Shown: positions 1 to 6,053 of the stretch, piece by piece
How positions within the stretch are numbered: position 1 is the first letter of the stretch
Layout of the letters: each line of letters begins with the position of its first letter
Assembly (NCBI GenBank): GCA_900322025.1
Contig: ONYJ01000050.1
Coordinates: forward strand, 1 to 6,053
Source: an uncultured Bacteroidales bacterium
GTDB taxonomy: Bacteria > Bacteroidota > Bacteroidia > Bacteroidales > UBA932
Direction: 5' to 3'
Length of the DNA: 6,053 nucleotides
Position numbers and translations under genes: made by a program
Notes under the pieces: model-generated
Seen by the model: the letters and a program-made list of their open reading frames with translations, nothing else
Databases searched by the model: none
Told to the model about the DNA's origin: nothing

Positions 1-117
1 AAAAATTTTGGGCAGCTTGGTTTTAACCTTGATAACTTCTTCTAAACCACCCATTTTTCTGGATTTTGAGCTTCTGGTGGAGGAACTTCTTCTCCTTTCT
101 GTCTTCTTCTCTCTCAT
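1..117 (-). CDS. Possible partial gene downstream of purL, unidentified
   Basis: A reading frame opens with ATG at 117-115 and stays open for 39 codons to the window edge, so its product is incomplete. The first 21 residues are very rich in Arg, Lys and Ser (MREKKTERRRSSST and on). After that comes a more ordinary segment beginning with a second Met at residue 22 (MGGLEEVIKVKTKLPKIF), which could be the true start. The frame begins 22 bases after the purL stop on the same strand, so it could be co-transcribed with purL. No terminator-like hairpin separates them. No Shine-Dalgarno site precedes either Met, although Bacteroidetes often lack one. I do not recognise the family. A frame this short could also be chance, so support is weak and rests on position, strand and openness to the edge. 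Confidence 0.3.
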   Translation of the reverse strand, partial: MREKKTERRRSSSTRSSKSRKMGGLEEVIKVKTKLPKIF

Positions 118-139
118 TGCTGTATGCTTTAATTCTATT

Positions 140-3100
140 CTACTTTTTCTTTACAGTATGTTGTTGGCACCACTCTTTTGCTGCAATAAACATTTCCACC
201 CAAGGTGTTACTTGGTCTTTATCTTTGCGGTTTGTAGGGTAATATGCCCAGTTCCAAGGCCTAAGGCATCTTTCGGGATGAGGCATCATTGCTAAATGTC
301 TTCCATCTTTAGAGCACACCCCTGCAATGCCATTTGGCGAACCGTTAGGATTTGCCGGATATGAGTCATAGGCATATTGCAACGCTATCTGCATATCTGT
401 ATTAGAGTTGTTTTGAGGGAAGGTAAATCTGCCTTCTCCATGTGCAATCCACACTCCCAAGCTACTTCCATTCAGTTTTTTCAGCATAATGGAATTACTC
501 TTAGGAATCTTAACTCCTACGAAGCCGCTCTCAAATTTATGCGATGTATTATGTTGCATCTTAGGAGATTTTGTTCTGTTTTCAGGAGTGATCAGCCCCA
601 ATTCGGCCATAAGCTGGCACCCATTACAGATTCCTAAACTGAGAGTATCTTCTCTGGCATAAAAAGCGTTGAGGGCTTTATTGGCCTTTTCGTTGTATAG
701 GAAAGCGCCTGCCCAGCCTTTGGCACTGCCAAGGGTATCTGCATTGGAGAATCCTCCCACAAATACAATCAATTGAACATTTTTGAGAGTTTCTCTACCA
801 CTGGTAAGATCTGTCATGTGTACATCCTTTACTCGGAAACCTGCAGTGTGTAGGCACCATGCCATTTCGCGGTCTCCATTGCTGCCTTTTTCTCTTATTA
901 TGGCGGCAATAGGGGCGTTTGATAAAGCCTTTCCGTTTGCAATTACTTGTTTAGAAAGGTTGCCTGTAAAGCCTTTAGGAAATTTGTATTCGAGAGGCTG
1001 CTTTTTAAAATTGTTTGCTCTTTGCCGTGCACAAGTGCTGTTAGTTTGCCTGAGTTCCATCTGGTAAGATGTAGAGAACCAGATATCTCTCATTTTGTCT
1101 ATGTCTATCTTGTATATTCCAAGAAGATTGAGTATTCGCTTGTTTGTTACTTGCCCAAGTTTCATTACTTGTACTCCCTCTGGGTGTAACTCGTTTGTAT
1201 AGCCTGCAAGTATTTTTTCAATTGTCTTGATTTTATTATCAGCAACCTGTATTAGAACCCCAGGTTTTTCGCTGAAGAAAAATTCCATGGCAGGCAGGGT
1301 TGCTCCACAAACATCTATGCCGCCGCTGCAATTCGCAAAGCACATTTCGAGCATGGAGGTTATCATTCCTCCGCTGGAAATATCGTGGCCGGCCAATATA
1401 AGTTTTTGTTTTACCAGATGCTGTACGGCTTCAAAGCATAGGCGGAAGTAGGCGGCATCCTCAACATCCGGTGCCTTGTTGCCTATTTGACCGAGTACTT
1501 GTGCAAAAGCGCTTCCGCCAAGTTGCGGAGCACTCAAAGAGAAAGGTATGAATAGCAGCGAGCTCTTTGCAACAGGCTGTAGAGTAGGCGATATTGTGTT
1601 GTTTATATCTTCTGCCGGTGCTACGGCCGATATGATTACAGTGCCCGGTGCTAAAACCTTTTCTCCATTAGGATAGGTTTGAGTCATGCTCATGGAATCT
1701 TTACCGGTAGGGATGTTTATTCCCAGTTCAACAGCAAAATTACTTACGGCATTAACAGCCTTGTAAAGCCTTGCGTCTTCTCCGGTATTTCTGCTTGGCC
1801 ACATCCAGTTAGCAGAAAGTGAAACTCCTCTTATGCCATTTTTTAGTGGAGTCCATACTATATTTGTAAGGGCTTCTGCCACAGATAATCTGCTGCCAGC
1901 GGCTGAGTCTATCAGTCCTGCTATTGGAGCGTGGCCTATAGATGTAGCAATGCCTTCTTTGTTGTTATAGCCTATGGCAGTAACTGCTAAATTATTTAAT
2001 GGGAGCTGAATCTGACCGCAACATTGCTGAAGGGCTATCAGACCTGTAACCGAGCGATCTACCTTGTTGGTCAGCCAGTCTTTGCAGGCAACGCTCTCCA
2101 GCCTGAGAACCTGCTGCAAATAATCCACAAATTTATCGGTACTAAATTTCAGAGGATTGAAATGGTATTCTGCCGATTGGTCGTGCATATATGTTTTTGG
2201 GGCACTGCCAAACATATCGCTCATTTCCAAGTCTATGGCAGATACTCCGCTTTTTTCGTCACGCAGAACGAACCTGTGGTTGCCCGTTACCTGCCCAATT
2301 TCGTAGAAAGGAGCTCTTTCTCTTTCGGCCACTCTTTTAAGCAAGCCTACATCGTTGCTTTTTAGGGCCAATCCCATTCTTTCCTGACTCTCGTTTCCAA
2401 TAATTTCCTTCAGCGATAGAGTTGGGTCGCCAACAGGAAGTTTGCTTATATCTACTTTTCCTCCAGCATCTTCAACCAGTTCGCTCAGGCAATTCAAATG
2501 TCCTCCGGCTCCATGGTCGTGAACAGAAACTATAGGGTTGTTATCCATTTCTGCAAGAGCTCGTATTGCGTTGTAGTCTCTCTTTTGCATTTCTGCATTG
2601 GCTCTCTGTATGGCATTGAGTTCTATTTGATTGCCATATTGTCCTGTGTTTACGCTGCTAACAGCTCCGCCGCCCATTCCAATCCTGTAATTATCGCCTC
2701 CCAATAGCACTAACTTATCGCCTTTTTTAGGTGTTTCTTTGGCGGCATCTGCCTTCTTGGCATACCCAATACCACCGGCTAACATTATAACTTTGTCGTA
2801 GCCGAATTTAGGATTATCTTTTTCTATACCCTTTTGTTTTTCTGCATGTTCAAATGTTAAAACAGAACCGCATATTATAGTTTGTCCGAATTTGTTTCCA
2901 AAGTCGCTCGCTCCGTTTGAGGCTTTGGTGAGTATGTCTTCCGGACTTTGATACAGCCATTTACGCGGTTTGTTCTTTTGCCATGGCCTAAGAATAGGGG
3001 TAAGGGTTTTGGGGTTGGTGTCGAATCTCGGATAGCTTGTCATGTAAACAGCAGTACCGGCAATAGGAAAACTGCCTTTTCCGCCAGCCATACGATCTCT

Positions 3101-3961
3101 GATTTCGCCACCGGTTCCCGTGGCTGCACCGTTGAATGGCTCTACGGTAGTAGGAAAGTTATGGGTTTCTGCTTTGAGACTTATTACGGTTTCTCTCTCT
3201 TTGACTTTGAAGAACGATGGTGCATCGGGACTTTCTGGATAAAACATCTTGATTTTAGGCCCTTGTAGAAAAGCACAATTGTCTTTATATGCGCTTACTA
3301 TGAGGTTGGGATTTTCTTTAGATGTTTTTTTAATCATCTGGAAAAGAGATGACTGCATTTCTTTTCCATCTATTATAAAAGTACCGTTGAAAATTTTATG
3401 TCTGCAATGTTCGCTGTTTACTTGGCTGAACCCGAAGACTTCACTATCTGTTAGCGGCCTACCTATTTTCTTGGCTACTGTATTGAGATAGGCTATTTCT
3501 TCTATACTGAGAGCAAGTCCTTCTTGTTTGTTATACTTTGTTAAATCTTTTATGTAGATAACTTTATTAGGCTTCTTATCTATTGTGAAAATATCTTGAT
3601 TCAGCCCATTATAAAGCCTTTGCAGCATTTTGTCGTAGGTTGGAGCGCTCTTAGAGTGGCTTTTGTTTTCTTGCACTCTGCTACCCTTCTTCTTATCGGT
3701 TTTTCCGGCAGCAGGAAAGAATTCTTCCATTCTACTTATCCCCGATATATTCATGTTCTGGGTAATCTCCACCGCAGTAGTACTCCATGGAGTTATCATT
3801 TCTCTTCTTGGGCCTACAAAATTACCATCTACATTTTTTTCTTTGATGAGAGTTGCATTTCCCAGCAACCATTTTAGAGTATCTATGTCTTTACTGTTAG
3901 GAAGTATAGAACTCTGCACAGCAATAATGCTACCTGTTTTTGTTTTGAAAAAAAGAATCAT
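140..3961 (-). CDS. purL: Phosphoribosylformylglycinamidine synthase (FGAM synthase), single-chain type
   Basis: PurL converts FGAR, ATP and glutamine to FGAM, step four of cytosolic de novo purine synthesis. The 1273-residue product has the large-form layout: PurS-like N-terminal domain (MILFFK, FVGPRREMITPWST near 48-61), a linker, two AIRS-like synthase halves, and a C-terminal class I glutaminase. The first synthase half has SEHCRH at 183-188 (catalytic His185 by homology) and a Gly-rich GAATGTGGEIRD at about 278-289. The second half has PTGKDSMSM near 751-759 and GHDISSGG near 858-865. The glutaminase (about 1017-1273) has the nucleophile Cys1112 in GICNGCQ and the His1228/Glu1230 pair in PHPER. 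All key residues are present and there is no frameshift. The length is close to the E. coli enzyme (about 1295). The frame is open to an ATG at 4135, but those 58 extra residues are basic, lack family resemblance and run through a repeat, so I start at 3961. The sequence just before that start is TATCGGAAAAG, at most a weak ribosome site. The stop is TAG. Confidence 0.97.
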   Translation of the reverse strand: MILFFKTKTGSIIAVQSSILPNSKDIDTLKWLLGNATLIKEKNVDGNFVGPRREMITPWSTTAVEITQNMNISGISRMEEFFPAAGKTDKKKGSRVQENKSHSKSAPTYDKMLQRLYNGLNQDIFTIDKKPNKVIYIKDLTKYNKQEGLALSIEEIAYLNTVAKKIGRPLTDSEVFGFSQVNSEHCRHKIFNGTFIIDGKEMQSSLFQMIKKTSKENPNLIVSAYKDNCAFLQGPKIKMFYPESPDAPSFFKVKERETVISLKAETHNFPTTVEPFNGAATGTGGEIRDRMAGGKGSFPIAGTAVYMTSYPRFDTNPKTLTPILRPWQKNKPRKWLYQSPEDILTKASNGASDFGNKFGQTIICGSVLTFEHAEKQKGIEKDNPKFGYDKVIMLAGGIGYAKKADAAKETPKKGDKLVLLGGDNYRIGMGGGAVSSVNTGQYGNQIELNAIQRANAEMQKRDYNAIRALAEMDNNPIVSVHDHGAGGHLNCLSELVEDAGGKVDISKLPVGDPTLSLKEIIGNESQERMGLALKSNDVGLLKRVAERERAPFYEIGQVTGNHRFVLRDEKSGVSAIDLEMSDMFGSAPKTYMHDQSAEYHFNPLKFSTDKFVDYLQQVLRLESVACKDWLTNKVDRSVTGLIALQQCCGQIQLPLNNLAVTAIGYNNKEGIATSIGHAPIAGLIDSAAGSRLSVAEALTNIVWTPLKNGIRGVSLSANWMWPSRNTGEDARLYKAVNAVSNFAVELGINIPTGKDSMSMTQTYPNGEKVLAPGTVIISAVAPAEDINNTISPTLQPVAKSSLLFIPFSLSAPQLGGSAFAQVLGQIGNKAPDVEDAAYFRLCFEAVQHLVKQKLILAGHDISSGGMITSMLEMCFANCSGGIDVCGATLPAMEFFFSEKPGVLIQVADNKIKTIEKILAGYTNELHPEGVQVMKLGQVTNKRILNLLGIYKIDIDKMRDIWFSTSYQMELRQTNSTCARQRANNFKKQPLEYKFPKGFTGNLSKQVIANGKALSNAPIAAIIREKGSNGDREMAWCLHTAGFRVKDVHMTDLTSGRETLKNVQLIVFVGGFSNADTLGSAKGWAGAFLYNEKANKALNAFYAREDTLSLGICNGCQLMAELGLITPENRTKSPKMQHNTSHKFESGFVGVKIPKSNSIMLKKLNGSSLGVWIAHGEGRFTFPQNNSNTDMQIALQYAYDSYPANPNGSPNGIAGVCSKDGRHLAMMPHPERCLRPWNWAYYPTNRKDKDQVTPWVEMFIAAKEWCQQHTVKKK

Positions 3962-4082
3962 CTTTTCCGATAAAACTATTAGCTTGAATGTCCTTGCGAA
4001 TTTACGCATAAAATCGATACAAAAAAATTTTGGCTTACAGCACCTCTTCCGGATAGTTGAAATGCTCTGCTTATTGGTATAT

Positions 4083-4200
4083 GAACCTTTTCGATAAGCC
4101 AAATGAGCAAAAACAAGCTTGCTTGAGTTTGCCATGGCGAGAAACTTTTCGATAAGTCAAATGAGCAAAGCAAAACTTGTTTTAGCTTTGCCATGACGAG
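4083..4200. repeat. Tandem pair of imperfect ~58-60 base direct repeats
   Basis: Copy 1 spans about 4083-4140 and copy 2 about 4141-4200, directly abutting. The best conserved stretches are the start (GAAcCTTTTCGATAAG against GAAaCTTTTCGATAAG), AAATGAGCAAA, and the end (TTTGCCATGGCGA against TTTGCCATGACGA). The middle is the most diverged and carries a 2-base length difference. Each copy is itself an inverted repeat. Each also contributes a CCATG that creates an in-frame Met on the minus strand, which is why spurious reading frames begin at 4135 and 4194. The unit does not look like coding sequence. It could be a dispersed palindromic element of REP or MITE type, or part of a purL leader. I do not recognise it as a named family. 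Confidence 0.8.
4089..4144. other. Hairpin of repeat copy 1
   Basis: The inner stem pairs 4107-4118 (GCAAAAACAAGC) with 4121-4132 (GCTTGAGTTTGC). It gives ten pairs around a TT tip, with one 2x2 internal loop (AA against AG). A second block pairs GCCA at 4098-4101 with TGGC at 4135-4138. A short outer block pairs TTTC at 4089-4092 with GAAA at 4141-4144. The right arm of the outer block overlaps the start of copy 2, so the outer stems of the two hairpins compete. No run of T follows the stem on the plus strand, so it does not look like a standard intrinsic terminator. Confidence 0.65.
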
Positions 4201-4207
4201 AAAAGTT
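4143..4207. other. Hairpin of repeat copy 2
   Basis: This is the stronger of the two. The inner stem pairs 4165-4176 (GCAAAGCAAAAC) with 4179-4191 (GTTTTAGCTTTGC), giving twelve pairs with a single bulged A at 4184. The middle block pairs GTCA at 4156-4159 with TGAC at 4194-4197. The outer block pairs AACTTTTC at 4143-4150 with GAAAAGTT at 4200-4207, eight perfect pairs. The structure is nearly symmetric on both strands, so sequence alone does not say which strand, if either, is transcribed. If purL starts transcription to the right of 4207, the structure would lie in its leader about 180 bases before the start codon. Confidence 0.7.
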
Positions 4208-4290
4208 GCAGCAAAAAGTTGCGTGAATACGAACTTTTATTGTAGTATCTGTGCATATTTAGTTATCTGATGTTGTATGCTTGGATACTG

Positions 4291-4321
4291 TTGGTTTATT
4301 TGAATTATTTATCTAATTTTG
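4291..4321 (+). promoter_or_regulatory. Predicted Bacteroidetes-type promoter for folC
   Basis: TTG at 4291-4293 is followed after 20 bases by TAATTTTG at 4314-4321, a full match to the TAnnTTTG -7 element used by the Bacteroidetes primary sigma factor. Transcription would start roughly 5-10 bases further on. That leaves a leader of only about 6-12 bases before the ATG at 4337, short but plausible for this phylum, where Shine-Dalgarno sites are often absent. In an AT-rich spacer a chance match is possible. Confidence 0.6.
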
Positions 4322-4336
4322 AGCATATTTTGAAAT

Positions 4337-5875
4337 ATGACAGACAAAGAATACAGTACATTGTTGGAGCGTATATATGAGAAGTTTCCGTCTTTTCAGG
4401 TAGTAGGGGACAGGGCTTTTAAGCCTGGACTCGATAATATGAAAAGCATAGATTCACTCCTTTCGCATCCTTCCAAAGACTTTATTTCTGTACATGTGGC
4501 CGGTACTAATGGTAAAGGTTCGGTAAGCCACATGTTGGCGGCGGCTTTAATGCAGCTTCCCAAGAACTTTCTAAAAGAAGGTGCACATAAATCTTTGGCT
4601 TCTCTAAGGGCTCGTGTGGGGCTTTACACCTCTCCTCATTTGGTAGATTTTAGAGAGCGAATCAAAGTAGATGGCGAGATGGTGCCAAAAGAGTGGGTTT
4701 ACAACTATCTGGTACGCCATTTAGAAATGTTTGAGGCAGTGGGAGCATCTTTCTTCGAGATTACCACTGCAATGGCTTTCAGTTACTTCTCTTACAGAAA
4801 AGTGGATATAGCTGTAATTGAATGTGGACTTGGCGGCCGCTTGGATGCAACCAACATTCTTAGCCCTATGGCCTGTGTAATAACCAACATAGGTTACGAC
4901 CATACGCAGTACTTAGGAAGTACCCTTGTGGAAATAGCTGCAGAAAAAAGCGGAATTATAAAGCCGACAACTCCCGTAATAGTTGGCGAAGTGAATGATA
5001 TTGCTGTTCGTAATGTATTTACCGGTAGAGCAGACGAGTGTTCTGCGAGCCTATATTTTGCAGAAAAACTCACTCCTTTTACTTTGTTGCCGGAAGGAGT
5101 ATGCCATTCTAATTGCGATGCGTTTGATTTAGACAGTAAAATACCGAAGTCTGTAATAAGCCTTGCTACTTGTATATTGGCGAGCGTTGATATTAGCAAG
5201 ATGGATTTGCAGGGCGATTGCCAAAAGAAGAATATTAAAACCGTGAGTATGGCTCTTGCGGTTATTCTTAAAAGATTGAGCATAAGAAGTTTATGTGAAC
5301 TATCTGAAGAAATGTTGTCTGATATGGTGATGGCTATAGAAAATGCAGCAAAGCTTACAGGTTTGCGTGGCAGGTGGGAAAAACTTTCAGATAATCCGCT
5401 TACAATATGCGATATAGGGCATAACGGGCATGGTATGAAAATTCTTATGCCTCAAGTGGAGCGTACTTTTAAATTGCGTAAGGAGCATTATGCATCCGCT
5501 ACTTCTCGTTTGATAATACTCTTTGGAATAATGGGCGATAAAGATTTGTCTTCAGAAATAGAATATTTGCCTCAAGAAGCTTATTATCTGTATGTTAATG
5601 CTTCAACGCCAAGAGCATTGCCCGCTTCGGAACTGAAGGTTAGGATGGAGGCGGCTGGTTTCAAAGGTGAGGTGGTCTCAGCTGTTGCGGCAGAAGTTCT
5701 TTCGGAGATTCCGGCAGATAGCAGTATGCACCAAAAGTCTGCAAAAGAGTTAATGGCCGGTAGCATCGCAGCAGGTTTGGAGTGGATTAAACGCAATGCC
5801 CGTCCAGAAGATTTCGTTTTTATAGGTGGCAGTTCATACGTAGTTGCAGAAGCCTTGCATTTTTTTCCTAAATAG
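4337..5875 (+). CDS. folC: Dihydrofolate synthase / folylpolyglutamate synthase
   Basis: FolC is a cytosolic Mur-ligase-family enzyme that adds glutamate to dihydropteroate and then extends the gamma-glutamyl tail of folates, using ATP. The 512-residue product has the ATP-binding loop GTNGKGS at 56-62, the folate-side motif YTSPHLVDFRERI at 97-109, the signature ECGLGGRLDATN at 162-173, YDHT at 187-190 and EKSGIIKP at 203-210. Lys204 matches the carbamylated lysine of the family. The C-terminal domain has GLRGRWE at 342-348, DIGHNGHG at 359-366 and GGSSYVVAE at 497-505. The product is longer than the usual 420-450 residues. Extra length lies at about 71-92 and 225-295, and no catalytic motif is disrupted. 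The ATG at 4337 is chosen because FolC N-terminal similarity begins there (IYEKFPSFQVVGDRAFKPGL). It has no Shine-Dalgarno site but a well-placed promoter. A single bifunctional enzyme is inferred; one activity alone cannot be excluded. The stop is TAG. Confidence 0.95.
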   Translation: MTDKEYSTLLERIYEKFPSFQVVGDRAFKPGLDNMKSIDSLLSHPSKDFISVHVAGTNGKGSVSHMLAAALMQLPKNFLKEGAHKSLASLRARVGLYTSPHLVDFRERIKVDGEMVPKEWVYNYLVRHLEMFEAVGASFFEITTAMAFSYFSYRKVDIAVIECGLGGRLDATNILSPMACVITNIGYDHTQYLGSTLVEIAAEKSGIIKPTTPVIVGEVNDIAVRNVFTGRADECSASLYFAEKLTPFTLLPEGVCHSNCDAFDLDSKIPKSVISLATCILASVDISKMDLQGDCQKKNIKTVSMALAVILKRLSIRSLCELSEEMLSDMVMAIENAAKLTGLRGRWEKLSDNPLTICDIGHNGHGMKILMPQVERTFKLRKEHYASATSRLIILFGIMGDKDLSSEIEYLPQEAYYLYVNASTPRALPASELKVRMEAAGFKGEVVSAVAAEVLSEIPADSSMHQKSAKELMAGSIAAGLEWIKRNARPEDFVFIGGSSYVVAEALHFFPK

Positions 5876-5925
5876 TATTTGAGTGATGTTTTTTGCGGCA
5901 TTATTTAATTTTTTTATTCAAAGGC

Positions 5926-5955
5926 TTGCAATTTTGAAATAAAGCACTACCTTTG
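5926..5955 (+). promoter_or_regulatory. Predicted Bacteroidetes-type promoter for the tRNA-Val gene
   Basis: TTG at 5926-5928 and TACCTTTG at 5948-5955 are separated by 19 bases. The latter is a perfect TAnnTTTG element followed by C, as often seen before stable-RNA genes of this phylum. The predicted start is near 5962, giving a leader of about 25 bases before the mature tRNA. That leader contains a small GGCC/GGCC stem (5967-5970 with 5976-5979) that would be removed with the 5' leader by RNase P. The promoter lies after the folC stop, so the tRNA need not depend on folC transcription. Confidence 0.8.
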
Positions 5956-5986
5956 CAGTCCAATTGGGCCGTAGTGGCCACGATTC

Positions 5987-6053
5987 GGGAGCATAGCTCA
6001 GTTGGTTTAGAGCATCTGCCTTACAAGCAGAGGGTCATAGGTTCGACTCCTAT
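5987..6053 (+). tRNA. tRNA-Val (anticodon TAC), 3' end cut by the window
   Basis: The 67 bases fold as a tRNA lacking only its last strand. The 5' acceptor strand is GGGAGCA. The D arm pairs GCTC with GAGC around AGTTGGTTTA. The anticodon stem TCTGC/GCAGA encloses the loop CTTACAA with anticodon TAC, which reads GTA and other valine codons. The variable loop is GGGTC. The T arm ATAGG/CCTAT encloses TTCGACT. The window ends exactly at the end of the T stem, so the 3' acceptor strand (expected TGCTCCC), discriminator base and any encoded CCA lie outside. Other tRNA genes may follow in the same transcript. Confidence 0.96.

Larger units (their letters stand above)
3962..4336. other. Divergent purL-folC intergenic region
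   Basis: This 375-base gap separates two genes transcribed away from each other. Bases 3962-4082 hold nothing I can name. Bases 4083-4207 hold the tandem hairpin repeats. Bases 4208-4336 are AT-rich and contain the folC promoter. Just right of the second repeat, the 9-base word AAAAGTTGC occurs at 4201-4209 and again at 4214-4222. A 6-base inverted pair, AGTATC at 4244-4249 and GATACT at 4284-4289, flanks the approach to the folC promoter and could be an operator or chance. On the minus strand I found no good TAnnTTTG element for purL. The nearest is TAGTTTTA at 3978-3971, which lacks the final G and has no partner TTG. The purL promoter is therefore unlocated. Confidence 0.7.

Noticed and set aside
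8..295. A 95-codon plus-strand frame with hydrophobic stretches at the left edge
   Set aside because: It overlaps the 3' end of purL on the other strand. The hydrophobic look comes from reading the complement of Lys/Arg/Glu-rich codons.
3663..4097. A 144-codon plus-strand frame opposite the start of purL
   Set aside because: It is antisense to well-conserved PurL N-terminal sequence and has no recognisable domain, promoter or ribosome site.
3979..4194. A 71-codon minus-strand frame starting in repeat copy 2
   Set aside because: It starts from the repeat-derived ATG, overlaps the upstream end of the purL frame, has no ribosome site and its product resembles no family I know. It is a by-product of the repeat.
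3962..4207. A purine riboswitch or similar known riboswitch before purL
   Set aside because: I could not see the conserved loop sequences of a purine riboswitch or another known class. The structure present is a pair of simple long hairpins.
5876..5925. Intrinsic terminator after folC
   Set aside because: There are T-rich runs but no stem longer than about three pairs before them, so a terminator is not supported.
5919..5955. Inverted repeat CAAAGG at 5919-5924 and CCTTTG at 5950-5955
   Set aside because: The right arm is the -7 promoter element itself and the arms are only 6 bases, so a chance match is the simplest reading.

Overview
The window looks like a piece of a Bacteroidetes chromosome, most likely order Bacteroidales. 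Three things support this. There is a single-chain PurL whose N-terminus begins in the MILFFK style I associate with that order. There is a FolC with Bacteroidetes-type wording (HVAGTNGKGSVSHML, DIGHN). There are also two promoters of the Bacteroidetes TTG / TAnnTTTG type, one before folC and one before a tRNA gene. The DNA is moderately AT-rich and the start codons lack clear Shine-Dalgarno sites, which also fits. I cannot name a genus.

Layout from left to right: (1) At 1-117, minus strand, there is a possible start of an unidentified gene leaving the window, 22 bases beyond the purL stop. (2) At 140-3961, minus strand, purL (phosphoribosylformylglycinamidine synthase) is complete and intact. 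The reading frame stays open up to 4135, but the family N-terminus starts at 3961. (3) At 3962-4336 lies a 375-base gap between the divergent genes. It holds a tandem pair of about 58-60 base imperfect repeats, each able to fold into a long hairpin, and then a folC promoter. (4) At 4337-5875, plus strand, is folC (dihydrofolate/folylpolyglutamate synthase), complete and somewhat long. (5) At 5876-5986 is a short spacer with a strong Bacteroidetes-type promoter. (6) At 5987-6053, plus strand, is a tRNA-Val (anticodon TAC) cut by the window end before its 3' acceptor strand.

PurL and FolC are metabolically linked. PurL makes FGAM in the fourth step of de novo purine synthesis. FolC makes and polyglutamylates the folates that carry formyl groups to purine synthesis. 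They are transcribed away from each other, so any shared control would have to act through the intergenic region.

The genes are ordinary housekeeping genes. The least explained element is the tandem hairpin repeat upstream of purL: its two copies differ at several paired positions by matched changes that preserve base pairing. I see no mobile element, CRISPR array or defence or secretion system here.
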